A stretch of 13,060 nt of DNA from Prevotellaceae bacterium UBA4336 (GCA_002394305.1 DGTM01000051.1:111109-124168), one strand, 5' to 3'. Positions 6,042 through 13,060 are shown, numbered from the stretch's first letter. Notes: generated from the sequence alone by a model not told the origin. Numbers and translations are program-made.

Positions 6042-8432
6042 TTAATATTCGGATAGCAGGGACAGGAACTTACCGGCCGAGGTGAGCCACACCTCCTTGT
6101 AGCAGGCATTGTTGGTCCGCGGCCAATAGGGTTCGTCCGTATCGTCCCATGAGCGAATGCCTACTGGAATCTCGCCAGTTATCTCGCCCGAGGAGAAGCT
6201 GTCCATAGAGGGGTAGCGGTGGCCCTCGCCATAGATGAGCGACTGGCAGAAAGGGTTCTTGCCCACGGTCCAGTAGAGCTGTTCCAGGCCTATCTGGCGC
6301 AGGGCCTCATCGTTCAGGTAGCGTCCGCAGAGCGCAGCAGCCTTTCCGGTGGAGAGGATAATCGCCTCGTTGCCGTTGAATATACTGAACCAGACGGGGA
6401 AGCGGCGCAGGTAGTGCGTCTCGTCCAGCCTTACACCCTGGCTGAGTTGGCTGTCGAAGCGACGGGTGGCATCGGCCGGCGCAAAGAGATGCAGGGCATG
6501 GAACCCGGCCGAATCGGCATACTCAGCTGTGTGATAGATGCCCGAGGGAACCATGCCGTAGGGCGCGGTGTAGGGCATGAGGCGTTTCAGGTAGGCGGCA
6601 TATTCCTCCAGGGCAGTCCGCCACTCTCCGGCAGAGGAATGTTCTGGCTGGCTCTGGCAAAGGGCGATGAGCGACTGGGCGAAGAGTTGGTCGCGCGACT
6701 GATGAATGAAATGAACCGGAACGCGCAACGTGGTGTCTCGGCAGAAGTAACCGCCCTGTTCGCCCCTGGCCTGGCTCTGCAGTACGTAACTGATATATTG
6801 GGCTGCCTGATGGGCATAGCGGGGCTCGTCAGTAAGTAGGTACAGTTGAGTTGCAGCCCAACTCATCGTTGCCTGGAACAGGGATGGCGAAACGTTATAG
6901 ACATGCTCCATGATATGCGGGAAGTGGTCATAACCGTCTCGGCGGAACTTGTCTTCGGCAAAATGGAAGTCCTCTGCGGCGGCCTTGGCCAGGCTGTCGC
7001 GCAGGGCAGAGGGCGGCAGCACTCGGGCTGCGTATGCTTCGTAGGCAGCATATAGGAAGTTGTCGTAGGCGTTGTTCTGCTTGCGAACGGTATGGATATC
7101 ATCGTAAGTCCCCACCTCGGAATCCGTCCAGTGGAGCAGACCCAGGCTGCTGGCGTGCCAGCCGTCGCCCAAGCGGCAACGCAGTACGAAGCGCAGGCCC
7201 CAAAGGGCTTCCTGCAGCAGGCGGTCGGCCAACTGGGGATGCGTAGTGCGCTGCCGCTCATAGGCCTCCAGCAGGGCGTAGGCCACATCGGCCGTCTGGA
7301 GGGTTTGTTGCGACAGGTCGCCTGCATCGTGCCAGCCGCCTCCGTAGCATATCTGCAGACCATTGTAATCGCAGAAGAGGTCTTGGTGGCAACGGCCGTG
7401 AATGCCTTCAACGGCATCGCCGCACCGCTGGCAGAAGATGTAGTTGAGTAATCGCCACTGGGCATTGAGGAAGGCGTCGTCGGAGATGAGGAACGGTTCC
7501 GTCCGGGTGCTTCCCAGACGCAGGCGGTAACAGCCGGGGCTGCGGAAGCTGGAGAAGTCCAGTACGCAGAAAGAGCCAAGGGTTGTGGACACGGGACGCA
7601 CACCCCCTGTGAACAGAATGCGGCGGCCATGTTCATCGGTCAGCTGGAAGGTCTTTTCTGCCGTGCTTCCCACAAGGGCAGTCTTCTCTCCCCCTGGCAG
7701 ATAGCCCGACATGGAGTAGGCTATCCGTCCGCGAGGCGGTGTCCATCCCCGCTGAGGTTCCACCTCTTCCATCTGCTCCAGTCGCAGGCGCCGCAGGGTG
7801 TAGGACAGCGTGTCGCCCAGTGCCCCGTTTCGCCCCTTCAGGTCGGTGTAGAACGTAATGCGTTCCACCTGTTCGCGGTTCAGGTTGCTGAGGTCGAAGA
7901 TGACGGTATTCCACCTATTGGGCTGCAGGTTGATGAGGTGGGCGCCAATATCGTTGGGCTTCGCATTCTGCAAGACGGCATTCAGGTTCATGATGACCGT
8001 GCCGCGGCATTGGGGGCGCACCTCCATTACCAGGCGGTGGAAGGCACTTAGGTCGCGCCCATGCATATCCAGCGAGAGGCTTGCGCGGCCGAAGGTGGCA
8101 TAGTCGGGATCGTCAGCCGGACCCTTGGCACGCTGACCTGTGGAGACAGGAACATGCAGGCATACACCGTTTCGGGGGAATGAAAGCCGCCCGAAGCCCC
8201 GATGGCTCCATTCCTGTGTATTGTAAGGGGAGAGATACTCCCTTTTTACGACCTTCTGCTGCAGCTGCTCTACCTCCAGGGAACGGCCGGTCTCAACGGG
8301 CAGCGGGCGGCTGAGTATCCCCGACGTACGCAACTGTCGCTCCAGAACCCGGTCTGGAGTGAGTGTCTGTGCCGAGTCATTCAAGCTACTCAGCAGGCAC
8401 AACAATGCTGATATGAAGAGGCGATAGGTCAT
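6042..8432 (-). CDS. Secreted GH9 glycoside hydrolase (cellulase/exo-glucosaminidase family)
   Basis: 796 residues from the ATG at 8432. This start overlaps the GH18 stop as ATGA, suggesting coupled translation, and puts the signal peptide (MTYRLFISALLCLLSS) first; an in-frame ATG at 8453 would add seven charged residues. Layout: signal to about residue 22; a beta-rich carbohydrate-binding-like region at about 75-225; a CelD_N Ig-like domain at about 235-320 (RIAYSMSGYLP to EPFLISDDAF); then the GH9 (alpha/alpha)6 catalytic domain. Catalytic features are GGGWHDAGD with D369 and D372 (the base and its partner), VGKNPF, and E780 in NNACYKEVW as the likely proton donor. GH9 covers endoglucanases and also exo-beta-glucosaminidases; motifs alone cannot separate them. 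The nearby GH18 domain and amino-sugar-phosphate isomerase make an amino-sugar substrate possible. Confidence 0.93.
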   Translation of the reverse strand: MTYRLFISALLCLLSSLNDSAQTLTPDRVLERQLRTSGILSRPLPVETGRSLEVEQLQQKVVKREYLSPYNTQEWSHRGFGRLSFPRNGVCLHVPVSTGQRAKGPADDPDYATFGRASLSLDMHGRDLSAFHRLVMEVRPQCRGTVIMNLNAVLQNAKPNDIGAHLINLQPNRWNTVIFDLSNLNREQVERITFYTDLKGRNGALGDTLSYTLRRLRLEQMEEVEPQRGWTPPRGRIAYSMSGYLPGGEKTALVGSTAEKTFQLTDEHGRRILFTGGVRPVSTTLGSFCVLDFSSFRSPGCYRLRLGSTRTEPFLISDDAFLNAQWRLLNYIFCQRCGDAVEGIHGRCHQDLFCDYNGLQICYGGGWHDAGDLSQQTLQTADVAYALLEAYERQRTTHPQLADRLLQEALWGLRFVLRCRLGDGWHASSLGLLHWTDSEVGTYDDIHTVRKQNNAYDNFLYAAYEAYAARVLPPSALRDSLAKAAAEDFHFAEDKFRRDGYDHFPHIMEHVYNVSPSLFQATMSWAATQLYLLTDEPRYAHQAAQYISYVLQSQARGEQGGYFCRDTTLRVPVHFIHQSRDQLFAQSLIALCQSQPEHSSAGEWRTALEEYAAYLKRLMPYTAPYGMVPSGIYHTAEYADSAGFHALHLFAPADATRRFDSQLSQGVRLDETHYLRRFPVWFSIFNGNEAIILSTGKAAALCGRYLNDEALRQIGLEQLYWTVGKNPFCQSLIYGEGHRYPSMDSFSSGEITGEIPVGIRSWDDTDEPYWPRTNNACYKEVWLTSAGKFLSLLSEY

Positions 8433-10156
8433 TCGCCGTCGCGCAGGGTCCATTGCAGAGCGTTCTCGAAAAGAGTGAGGAAGGCAGGGTTCTCATACAG
8501 CGACTTGCTGTGGCCGAACTGGAAATAGACGTTGCGGGCCCGCTTGTGGGGATTGGTCCAAATGACGGGGTGGTCGCCCATCTTGATGTCGGTCTTCAGC
8601 GTATAGCTGCATTCATCCACGTGAGCCAGCACATGCACGTTGGGGCGCGGGTCGGTCTCGTAGGTGTACCACTCGTCTTCAGCCACTACAAAAGTGCCTG
8701 GCACGTTCTGCATGACCGGGTGCTGGCGGTCTTCTACCTGCACCGTGCCGTCGCTCTTTTCGGCGATATAGTTCTTGTAGCGGATTTTGCCCATGAAGTC
8801 AGAGAACCAGGGCCACATCTTGTAGCCGTCGAACTCGCCCAGCAGACTGGCGTGGTGGAAGCCGATGTAGCCCCCCGTGCCGCGGTCGATATATTCCTGC
8901 ATGTCCTTCTGCGAAGCCTCGCTCCAGGCGTAGGGCGGGTAGTTCAGCTGCAGCACCAGGTGATACTTCCTGAGCTCGCCCTGCGGAATCTCCTTGGCCG
9001 AGTTCAGAATCGTCAGTTCCATGTTGAGCCGTTCCTTTTGGTCCTCGAGCCACTGCAGGCCGGTTGCGGTGAATCCCTCGTGCAGTCCTCCGCGTTCGGC
9101 CAGTACCAGTACGCGGCGGGGCGGGATAGTGGCCTGGCGGTTCTTCATCAGGCTGAGGCAGAGGGTGCGGCTCTCATCGCCCTGCGGGTTGTCGCTGGCA
9201 TAGTCCCAGTACATGCCTCCGCGCAGGTTGTTGTCGAGGATGAACTTACACTTCGCGGCCAGTGAGCGTGTGTTTTCATAGCCCCAGACGAATTCACCCT
9301 TGTCGTTTACGCGATAGGGCACCATGCCCTTCTCGTCCCATCGCTCTTCGTAGCCCTGAGGAAGATGCCCAGTACGGTTATACTGCCGTAGGCCTTCATC
9401 CTCACGCTTGCCTTTTCCGTAGAATGGCACGCCCATGACCAGCTTCTCCCGAGGCACTCCGGCCTGCAGGTGTTTTTCTACAGCTTCCGATGAGGTGCAG
9501 TAGCCCGATATGTCGGAGGGATAGAGGGCTGCGTGGTGGTGGCTGGGGTTACCCATGTCGTAGGCCATTACGTTCACGAAGTCCATATACTGGATGCAGC
9601 TCTTGAAGTCTATGAATTGTGCTGAGCTGACGGTTGCGGCAGTGAGCAGTTGCTTCTTGCCGAGTACTTTGCGCAGGGTAGCCATCAGCAGGGTGAAGTT
9701 CTTTGTGTCGTCGGGCGAAGAGGAGATGCCCGCTCCGCCCTGGGTGGGATATTCCCAGTCGATGTCAATGCCGTCCAGTCCGAACTCGTTCACCACGCGC
9801 CGGCAGTCGAGCGCAAAGGCCTGCCGGTTCTCCTGGGTGGCTGCCATCTCGCTAAAGCGTCCGCTACCCCAGCCTCCTACGGACAGCATCACCTTCAGGG
9901 CCGGATTCTGCTGCTTGAGACCGATAATCATACGCAGGCGGTCGGGATTGTCTATTCGCACGCCATTGAATGTGTCGTTGACATGCCCGAAAGCGTAGTT
10001 GATGTGGGTCATCACTGCGGGGTCGGGCACTTCGTTTGTCCAGGACGTTACGTAGGCCACTACAACCATGTCCTTAGCGTCTTTCTTCTTTCCGAAACAG
10101 GTTGCCGACAAACAAAATGTGGTCAGTAACAGAATAATTTTGGTGAGTGTTCTCAT
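8429..10156 (-). CDS. Two-domain secreted protein: GH18 chitinase-like + C-terminal ThuA
   Basis: 575 residues with an N-terminal signal peptide (about residues 1-21). Residues 30-340 form a GH18 TIM barrel: SVGG at 92-95, the catalytic signature DGIDIDWE at 128-135 with E135 as acid/base, MAYD at 197-200, and W317 in the closing strand (GGMYWDYA). All key residues of an active retaining GH18 (chitinase or endo-beta-N-acetylglucosaminidase type) are there. Residues 345-572 are a ThuA domain with GGYIGFHHAS at 428-437, QHPV at 478-481, PVIWTN at 530-535 and QFGHS at 546-550. The stand-alone ThuA protein two genes away has the same motifs. Joining a glycosidase to ThuA suggests that a GH18 product is passed to the second domain, but that is inference. 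It is 50 bases after the truncated gene and shares ATGA with the GH9 gene. Confidence 0.92.
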   Translation of the reverse strand: MRTLTKIILLLTTFCLSATCFGKKKDAKDMVVVAYVTSWTNEVPDPAVMTHINYAFGHVNDTFNGVRIDNPDRLRMIIGLKQQNPALKVMLSVGGWGSGRFSEMAATQENRQAFALDCRRVVNEFGLDGIDIDWEYPTQGGAGISSSPDDTKNFTLLMATLRKVLGKKQLLTAATVSSAQFIDFKSCIQYMDFVNVMAYDMGNPSHHHAALYPSDISGYCTSSEAVEKHLQAGVPREKLVMGVPFYGKGKREDEGLRQYNRTGHLPQGYEERWDEKGMVPYRVNDKGEFVWGYENTRSLAAKCKFILDNNLRGGMYWDYASDNPQGDESRTLCLSLMKNRQATIPPRRVLVLAERGGLHEGFTATGLQWLEDQKERLNMELTILNSAKEIPQGELRKYHLVLQLNYPPYAWSEASQKDMQEYIDRGTGGYIGFHHASLLGEFDGYKMWPWFSDFMGKIRYKNYIAEKSDGTVQVEDRQHPVMQNVPGTFVVAEDEWYTYETDPRPNVHVLAHVDECSYTLKTDIKMGDHPVIWTNPHKRARNVYFQFGHSKSLYENPAFLTLFENALQWTLRDGE

Positions 10157-10206
10157 TTTTGAAAAGTTTATGAGTTTATAAGTGATTGCACAAACGTGTG
10201 ATAAGT

Positions 10207-10647
10207 TTACTTCTTACATTTTGCATCTCTCTCCAGCCCGTCAATTGCTAGCTGATTAGCATCCACCCACAGGCTGATGCTGTTACCACCTGCCTTCACC
10301 TCCATGCATGCATTGTTGATAGTCAGGCGCTGTATGAGGTCTTCTCTTCCGACAAAAGGATTGGGGGAAAGTTCCACACGGACGCGACCGACTTTCATAA
10401 GCTGGGCATTCTCGCTCCATGCATCCGACTTGGCAATCAGAAACACCAGATCGCCATTCTGCTCTGTCCATGCGTTGACAGCAATGTCCCCATTGCCCAA
10501 TGGCATGGAGCTGTTCTCATCAGTTCCAAGACCATTCCATATCACTTCTTCTTGCGATGCAGGCTGTGCCAATCCATCGGATGCGGCAACAAGGGTGATG
10601 CACACGAATACCCTTGAGAGAATCCTCCCAAAAAATCCTTTATTCAT
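10207..10647 (-). pseudogene. N-terminal fragment of a DUF5703/GH95-like secreted hydrolase
   Basis: 146 residues: a signal peptide (to about residue 28, GLAQ) and then VIWNGLGTDENSSMPLGNGDIAVNAWTE-type sequence typical of the start of large Bacteroidetes proteins with the DUF5703 (GH95-like N-terminal) domain. Relatives are usually several hundred residues longer and include an (alpha/alpha)6 catalytic domain. Here the frame ends soon after SLWVDANQLAID with GLERDAKCKK and a stop, and only 50 bases remain before the next gene, so the catalytic part has been deleted. The tail might be the original C-terminus brought close by an internal deletion. It lies 11 bases after the GH5 gene, so it is still co-transcribed. 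A short secreted protein may be made but should have no enzyme activity. Confidence 0.6.
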
Positions 10648-10658
10648 GCTTTATCATT

Positions 10659-11894
10659 TTATTCCTCCTTCAGTCTCATTGAACGGATGTAATCGGTTTG
10701 CGGCTTGCAGTTAGCATAGCGCACGTTCGCAAGAAACTGCCGCAGGATGCTGATGGCTTCTGCCTGTGAGAGATTCTGTCTGGCTTCGCGAATGGACTTG
10801 TAATTATCGCGATTGGCTTCAGCGAAATCGACGATACGCTGCCAGCCTTCAGGTCGCTGGACTCCCATCATGCAACTGCCGTCCACCTTTTTGTAGGGCC
10901 AGTAGGTGTAGCCCATATTGAGTGATTCCATCGTCTCACTGAATCGTGTCTGCCACTCGATGGAGCCATGTCCTATCTCGCCCATGAAAATGGGGCGGCC
11001 AGTACGTTCGCGCGTCTCCGTGAAATGACGTATAGCCTCAGCCGTCGGTTCGCCGCCGTAGCGATGGCAGGTGAACATCAGGTTCGGATCATAATCCCAC
11101 TCGGAGATGAATTCGAAGCGCGAGTTCCAGTTGCCTCCACCGATAAGGATGATGTGGTTGCGATCCACGGCGCGTACGGCTTGCGCCGCCTTTTTATAGA
11201 GTGTGTCGAGCTGGTGCGAGAGCCGATTGTAGTCGTTGTTGAAATGCGTGGCCAGAGCCTCGTTCATCAGTTCGTAACCAAGGATAACAGGTTCGTTGCG
11301 GTAATGACGCGCAATCTTCTTCCATATAGCGATAAACTGTTCCTGCGGTGCACGTTCGGTGATGAGCCATGGGTATCCATAGCTGTCGTCGATGTTGTCG
11401 CCTGTCTGCCCGCCCGGGCAGTCATGCATATCCAAAATGAGATAGAGGCCCTCGGCACGACACCACTCCACTACCTTGTCCACCAGCCTGAAACCTTCGT
11501 TGCTGTTATCAGCGAGTCCCATGTAGTCCTCGTTGGTAAAAAGTTTGTAGTGGAAGGGGAGGCGCAATGTGTTGGCGCCCTCCTTAGCCAAGAAACTTAT
11601 ATCCTCGCGCGTGATGTAGCTGTCCTTGAAATCGTGCCAGAATGCAGCAGCCTCGTCGGGACCGACAAGCTGGCTCAGCATTTCATTGATGAAACGCGGC
11701 GAATTGACCTTCGAGAATCCGAACATGTAGCCTTCCGGGTTGAGCCAGTTGCCTAGGTTTGTTCCTTTGATAAGCAGTTTTGAACCATCAGGACAAATGA
11801 TGTCCTGCCCCTCAACGCGAAGGAATTTGTTGGAACGGGCTGAGCCCATCAATGTAAAAAGACTCAACAATAGCATAAGAAGATAACGTTTCAT
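10659..11894 (-). CDS. Secreted GH5 family glycoside hydrolase
   Basis: 411 residues, first gene of the sugar operon. A signal peptide covers about residues 1-20. The catalytic (beta/alpha)8 domain starts with LIKGTNLGNWL at 41-51, a common GH5 opening near the first strand. Active-site features are R111 in NTLRLPFHY, H157 in DMHD, the acid/base E212 in ELMNEA, HRYG at 277-280, and the nucleophile E306 in IFMGEIGHG, followed by YWPYKK near the last strand. All canonical catalytic residues are present. GH5 enzymes act with retention on beta-linked glucans, mannans and related glycans; the subfamily, and so the substrate, cannot be read from motifs. The start at 11894 fits the signal peptide and lies about 30 bases after the predicted transcription start. 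The next gene begins 11 bases after its stop. Confidence 0.93.
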   Translation of the reverse strand: MKRYLLMLLLSLFTLMGSARSNKFLRVEGQDIICPDGSKLLIKGTNLGNWLNPEGYMFGFSKVNSPRFINEMLSQLVGPDEAAAFWHDFKDSYITREDISFLAKEGANTLRLPFHYKLFTNEDYMGLADNSNEGFRLVDKVVEWCRAEGLYLILDMHDCPGGQTGDNIDDSYGYPWLITERAPQEQFIAIWKKIARHYRNEPVILGYELMNEALATHFNNDYNRLSHQLDTLYKKAAQAVRAVDRNHIILIGGGNWNSRFEFISEWDYDPNLMFTCHRYGGEPTAEAIRHFTETRERTGRPIFMGEIGHGSIEWQTRFSETMESLNMGYTYWPYKKVDGSCMMGVQRPEGWQRIVDFAEANRDNYKSIREARQNLSQAEAISILRQFLANVRYANCKPQTDYIRSMRLKEE

Positions 11895-11931
11895 AACATG
11901 ATAATTGGAAGATTAATAGATGAAATTCTTC

Positions 11932-11943
11932 TGCAAAGTTACA
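11932..11943 (-). promoter_or_regulatory. Promoter of the glycan-use operon
   Basis: The minus strand reads TGTAACTTTGCA, containing a perfect Bacteroidetes -7 box TAACTTTG at 11941-11934. The same 12 bases occur at the lipoprotein operon promoter (3529-3540). The -33 box is weak: CTGAAA at about 11966-11961 stands in for TTTG. A weak -33 would fit a promoter that needs an activator, but no regulator gene or operator is visible. No other good promoter box was found between here and 3608, so the operon probably has this single promoter. Confidence 0.55.
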
Positions 11944-12128
11944 ATAAAAAACAAAATCTGTTTCAGCCCGAACTTAACAATTTTGTCCCAATCCCGCTTT
12001 TTTGTGAGAAATCAAACCTTTGCGAGACAGAAATCCACCTCTGCTTCTGGCTGTATGTTTCATCTTTTTATTCTAATATAAGTTTCGGAAGTTATAGAAT
12101 GAAGTTAAATGGGAAGTTCTTCGCTTCG

Positions 12129-12205
12129 CTCAGGCGCAGGCGGAAAAGCCAGCGTTGCTGGCAGGAAGTTCTTGGATGCTTTAGCACCCTCCGCCTGCGC
12201 CTGAG
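12129..12205. repeat. 15-bp perfect inverted repeat with inner hairpin
   Basis: CTCAGGCGCAGGCGG at 12129-12143 is repeated inverted at 12191-12205. Inside it, GCCAGC-GTT-GCTGGC (12148-12162) makes a second perfect hairpin. The block is far more GC-rich than its surroundings. It lies about 250 bases upstream of the operon promoter and has no T run fitting a terminator. Confidence 0.6.
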
Positions 12206-12349
12206 GCATTTGCCGAAGAAGGCGCGATTGAAGTCGCGGAAGAAGCACTGCGTGCTGGACGATACAATGGGGATGCAAAAGCTATCGTCCTGTGCGTAGC
12301 ATATAACTTCTTTGATGCTTTAGCACAAAGGCGCGATTGTAGTCGCGGA
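12175..12349 (+). repeat. Two-copy mosaic repeat (66-bp and 36-bp versions)
   Basis: Both copies start with GATGCTTTAGCAC (12175-12187, 12314-12326) and end with a 22-base block differing at one position (12219-12240, 12328-12349). That block forms a hairpin with a CGCGA/TCGCG stem. The first copy has about 30 extra bases between the two parts, which contain the right arm of the 15-bp inverted repeat. The second copy is therefore the compact form, or has lost it. Confidence 0.6.
12257..12290. repeat. 8-bp inverted repeat
   Basis: GGACGATA at 12257-12264 is matched by TATCGTCC at 12283-12290, with 18 bases between. It lies between the two copies of the mosaic repeat and continues the hairpin-rich character of this stretch. 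Confidence 0.4.
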
Positions 12350-12390
12350 GCCACGAACCGTTAGGTCGACGAAGTCAACGTAGCGAGTTT

Positions 12391-12445
12391 ACTTCCTTTT
12401 TTTACTTCCTCTTTTACTTCCTCTTTTACTTCCTCTTTTACTTCC
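12391..12445. repeat. Tandem repeat, 12-bp unit, five copies
   Basis: ACTTCC recurs at 12391, 12404, 12416, 12428 and 12440, spaced 13, 12, 12 and 12 bases, with T-rich filler (unit ACTTCCTCTTTT). The last copy is partial. Read on the minus strand it is a purine-rich GGAAGTAAAAGA run. It is a simple array that may vary in copy number by slippage. Confidence 0.85.
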
Positions 12446-12593
12446 GAAAGTTGAATAGTTGAAATTTGTCTTTCGGGACATCCCGCTGCAAACAACCATC
12501 TTTTGTCTATATCTTTCTGAATTTCGACACAGCTGTCAATACGTCGTTTTTAGGGTACTTGCACATGAGGCAACGATTTTTCGAGCGTTTTTT

Positions 12594-12601
12594 TATCTTT
12601 G
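12594..12601 (+). promoter_or_regulatory. Promoter-like -7 box (plus strand)
   Basis: TATCTTTG followed by CA matches the Bacteroidetes -7 consensus and has the same TTTGCA ending as the two other promoters here. No clear -33 box stands about 20 bases upstream. A transcript from it would cross the 35-bp repeat and the TGTAGG palindromes and leave the window to the right. It may serve a gene beyond 13060 or be part of the repeat unit. Confidence 0.4.
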
Positions 12602-12627
12602 CACTAACCTTTTTCGGAACAGAACAT

Positions 12628-12662
12628 TTTTCATCGCGCAAAATTTTCGAAAACAACCTACA
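12628..12662 (-). repeat. 35-bp dispersed repeat, right copy (inverted)
   Basis: The reverse complement matches bases 1-35 at 31 of 35 positions, including AATTTTGCGCGA and the TGTAGGT end. It lies 27 bases after the plus-strand TATCTTTG box, and CCTACA is repeated again at 12665-12670. Confidence 0.6.
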
Positions 12663-12710
12663 TACCTACATAAAGCCACTTAACGCACACTAATGCAGGC
12701 TGTTACACCA

Positions 12711-12745
12711 TGTAGGTAGCCTACATAAATTTGGAGCTACCTACA
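12711..12745. repeat. TGTAGG/CCTACA palindrome
   Basis: TGTAGGTAGC at 12711-12720 is perfectly inverted at 12736-12745, and a shorter palindrome TGTAGG-TAG-CCTACA (12711-12725) overlaps its left arm. Two alternative hairpins can therefore form from the same left arm. Confidence 0.65.
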
Positions 12746-12829
12746 CAAAAAGAGGCATTTTAATGGCTTTTTGACGCTCTTTGCATGTTATCCTGCTGAG
12801 GCTCTGCTTGTTTCGTTTAACATATCCAA

Positions 12830-12897
12830 TGCGAAAAAAACTTTTTCGCAGGCGAAACAAAAAGTTTCATCGGGGGAAACAACACGTTTTGACGTGT
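12830..12897. repeat. Two strong hairpins
   Basis: TGCGAAAAA at 12830-12838 pairs with TTTTTCGCA at 12842-12850 around a three-base loop. ACACGT at 12882-12887 pairs with ACGTGT at 12892-12897 around TTTG-type loop bases. Either could end transcription weakly, but no T run follows. No gene is convincing in 11895-13060. Confidence 0.5.
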
Positions 12898-12993
12898 CAT
12901 GCGATGTTGAAGTACCTGTCGAGGGGTTCTAAGCAGCCTGAAAACAGAGGTGATTAAGGTCAAAATCGGAGAAATGGCGGAATGATTTCAAAA

Positions 12994-13010
12994 ATGTAGG
13001 CAACCTACAT
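12994..13010. repeat. Second TGTAGG palindrome
   Basis: ATGTAGG-CAA-CCTACAT is a perfect 7-bp inverted repeat with a three-base spacer, the same hexamer as at 12711-12725. A further TGTAGGT follows at 13050-13056 at the window edge, so the array probably continues beyond the window. Confidence 0.6.
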
Positions 13011-13060
13011 CGTGTAACATACAGAATGTTAATGCGTAAACATCGTTTGTGTAGGTATGT

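Noticed and set aside
8453..9265. 270-residue plus-strand frame opposite the GH18 gene
   Set aside because: It is a shadow of the GC-rich GH18-ThuA coding strand; the minus-strand protein has all expected motifs and the plus frame has none.
11898..12299. 133-residue plus-strand open frame
   Set aside because: It begins within the leader/promoter of the GH5 operon, crosses the GC-rich inverted repeats, and its translation has no domain character and many Cys, Lys and Arg runs caused by the repeats.
12391..12445. CRISPR array
   Set aside because: The units are only 12 bases with no unique spacers, and no cas genes are nearby.
12459..12693. Two overlapping plus-strand frames of 74-75 residues
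   Set aside because: They overlap in different frames across the promoter-like box and the 35-bp repeat. Both look like translations of AT-rich non-coding DNA.
13032..13060. Possible gene start running off the right edge
   Set aside because: Only nine codons are visible, and they include the TGTAGGT repeat; nothing supports a coding start.

Overview
The window looks like a Bacteroidales chromosome, most likely Prevotella-like. The reasons are promoter boxes of the Bacteroidetes TAnnTTTG type, starts without Shine-Dalgarno sequences, lipoproteins with an acidic run after the lipobox Cys, a Bacteroides/Prevotella-type IS4 transposase, and secreted glycoside hydrolases in one long operon. The species assignment is inference.

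Right part (3608-11894, all minus strand): a glycan-degradation operon read from a promoter near 11932-11943. The order is a secreted GH5 glycosidase, a truncated DUF5703/GH95-like gene, a GH18 chitinase-like domain fused to a ThuA domain, a GH9 glycosidase (overlapping the GH18 gene by ATGA), a stand-alone secreted ThuA protein, and a glucosamine/galactosamine-6-phosphate isomerase. Gaps are 50 bp or less throughout. The exported enzymes plus a cytosolic amino-sugar-phosphate isomerase suggest use of a glycan containing glucosamine, galactosamine or their N-acetyl forms; beta-glucan remains an alternative. No SusC/SusD pair lies in the window.

The last gene of this operon is abnormal. Its isomerase domain runs in frame into the first membrane segment of an MFS sugar transporter, which then breaks off near base 4255 and continues as a complete HAD phosphatase domain. 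This looks like the seam where an AT-richer accessory region (left of about 4255) joined the sugar-use operon.

Left part (1-3607): an AT-rich accessory region. From right to left it has a Bacteroidetes promoter (3531-3564), a long leader holding a 118-bp imperfect palindrome with a terminator-like hairpin at its centre (3335-3452), three small lipoprotein genes in a row (two with nearly the same signal and mature N-terminus), and on the plus strand the remains of an IS4-family transposase cut just after its first catalytic Asp.

Far right (11895-13060): no convincing gene. It holds hairpin-rich repeats, a 12-bp tandem repeat, a plus-strand promoter-like box, and a cluster of TGTAGG/CCTACA palindromes. 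One 35-bp repeat here recurs in inverted orientation at the first bases of the window.
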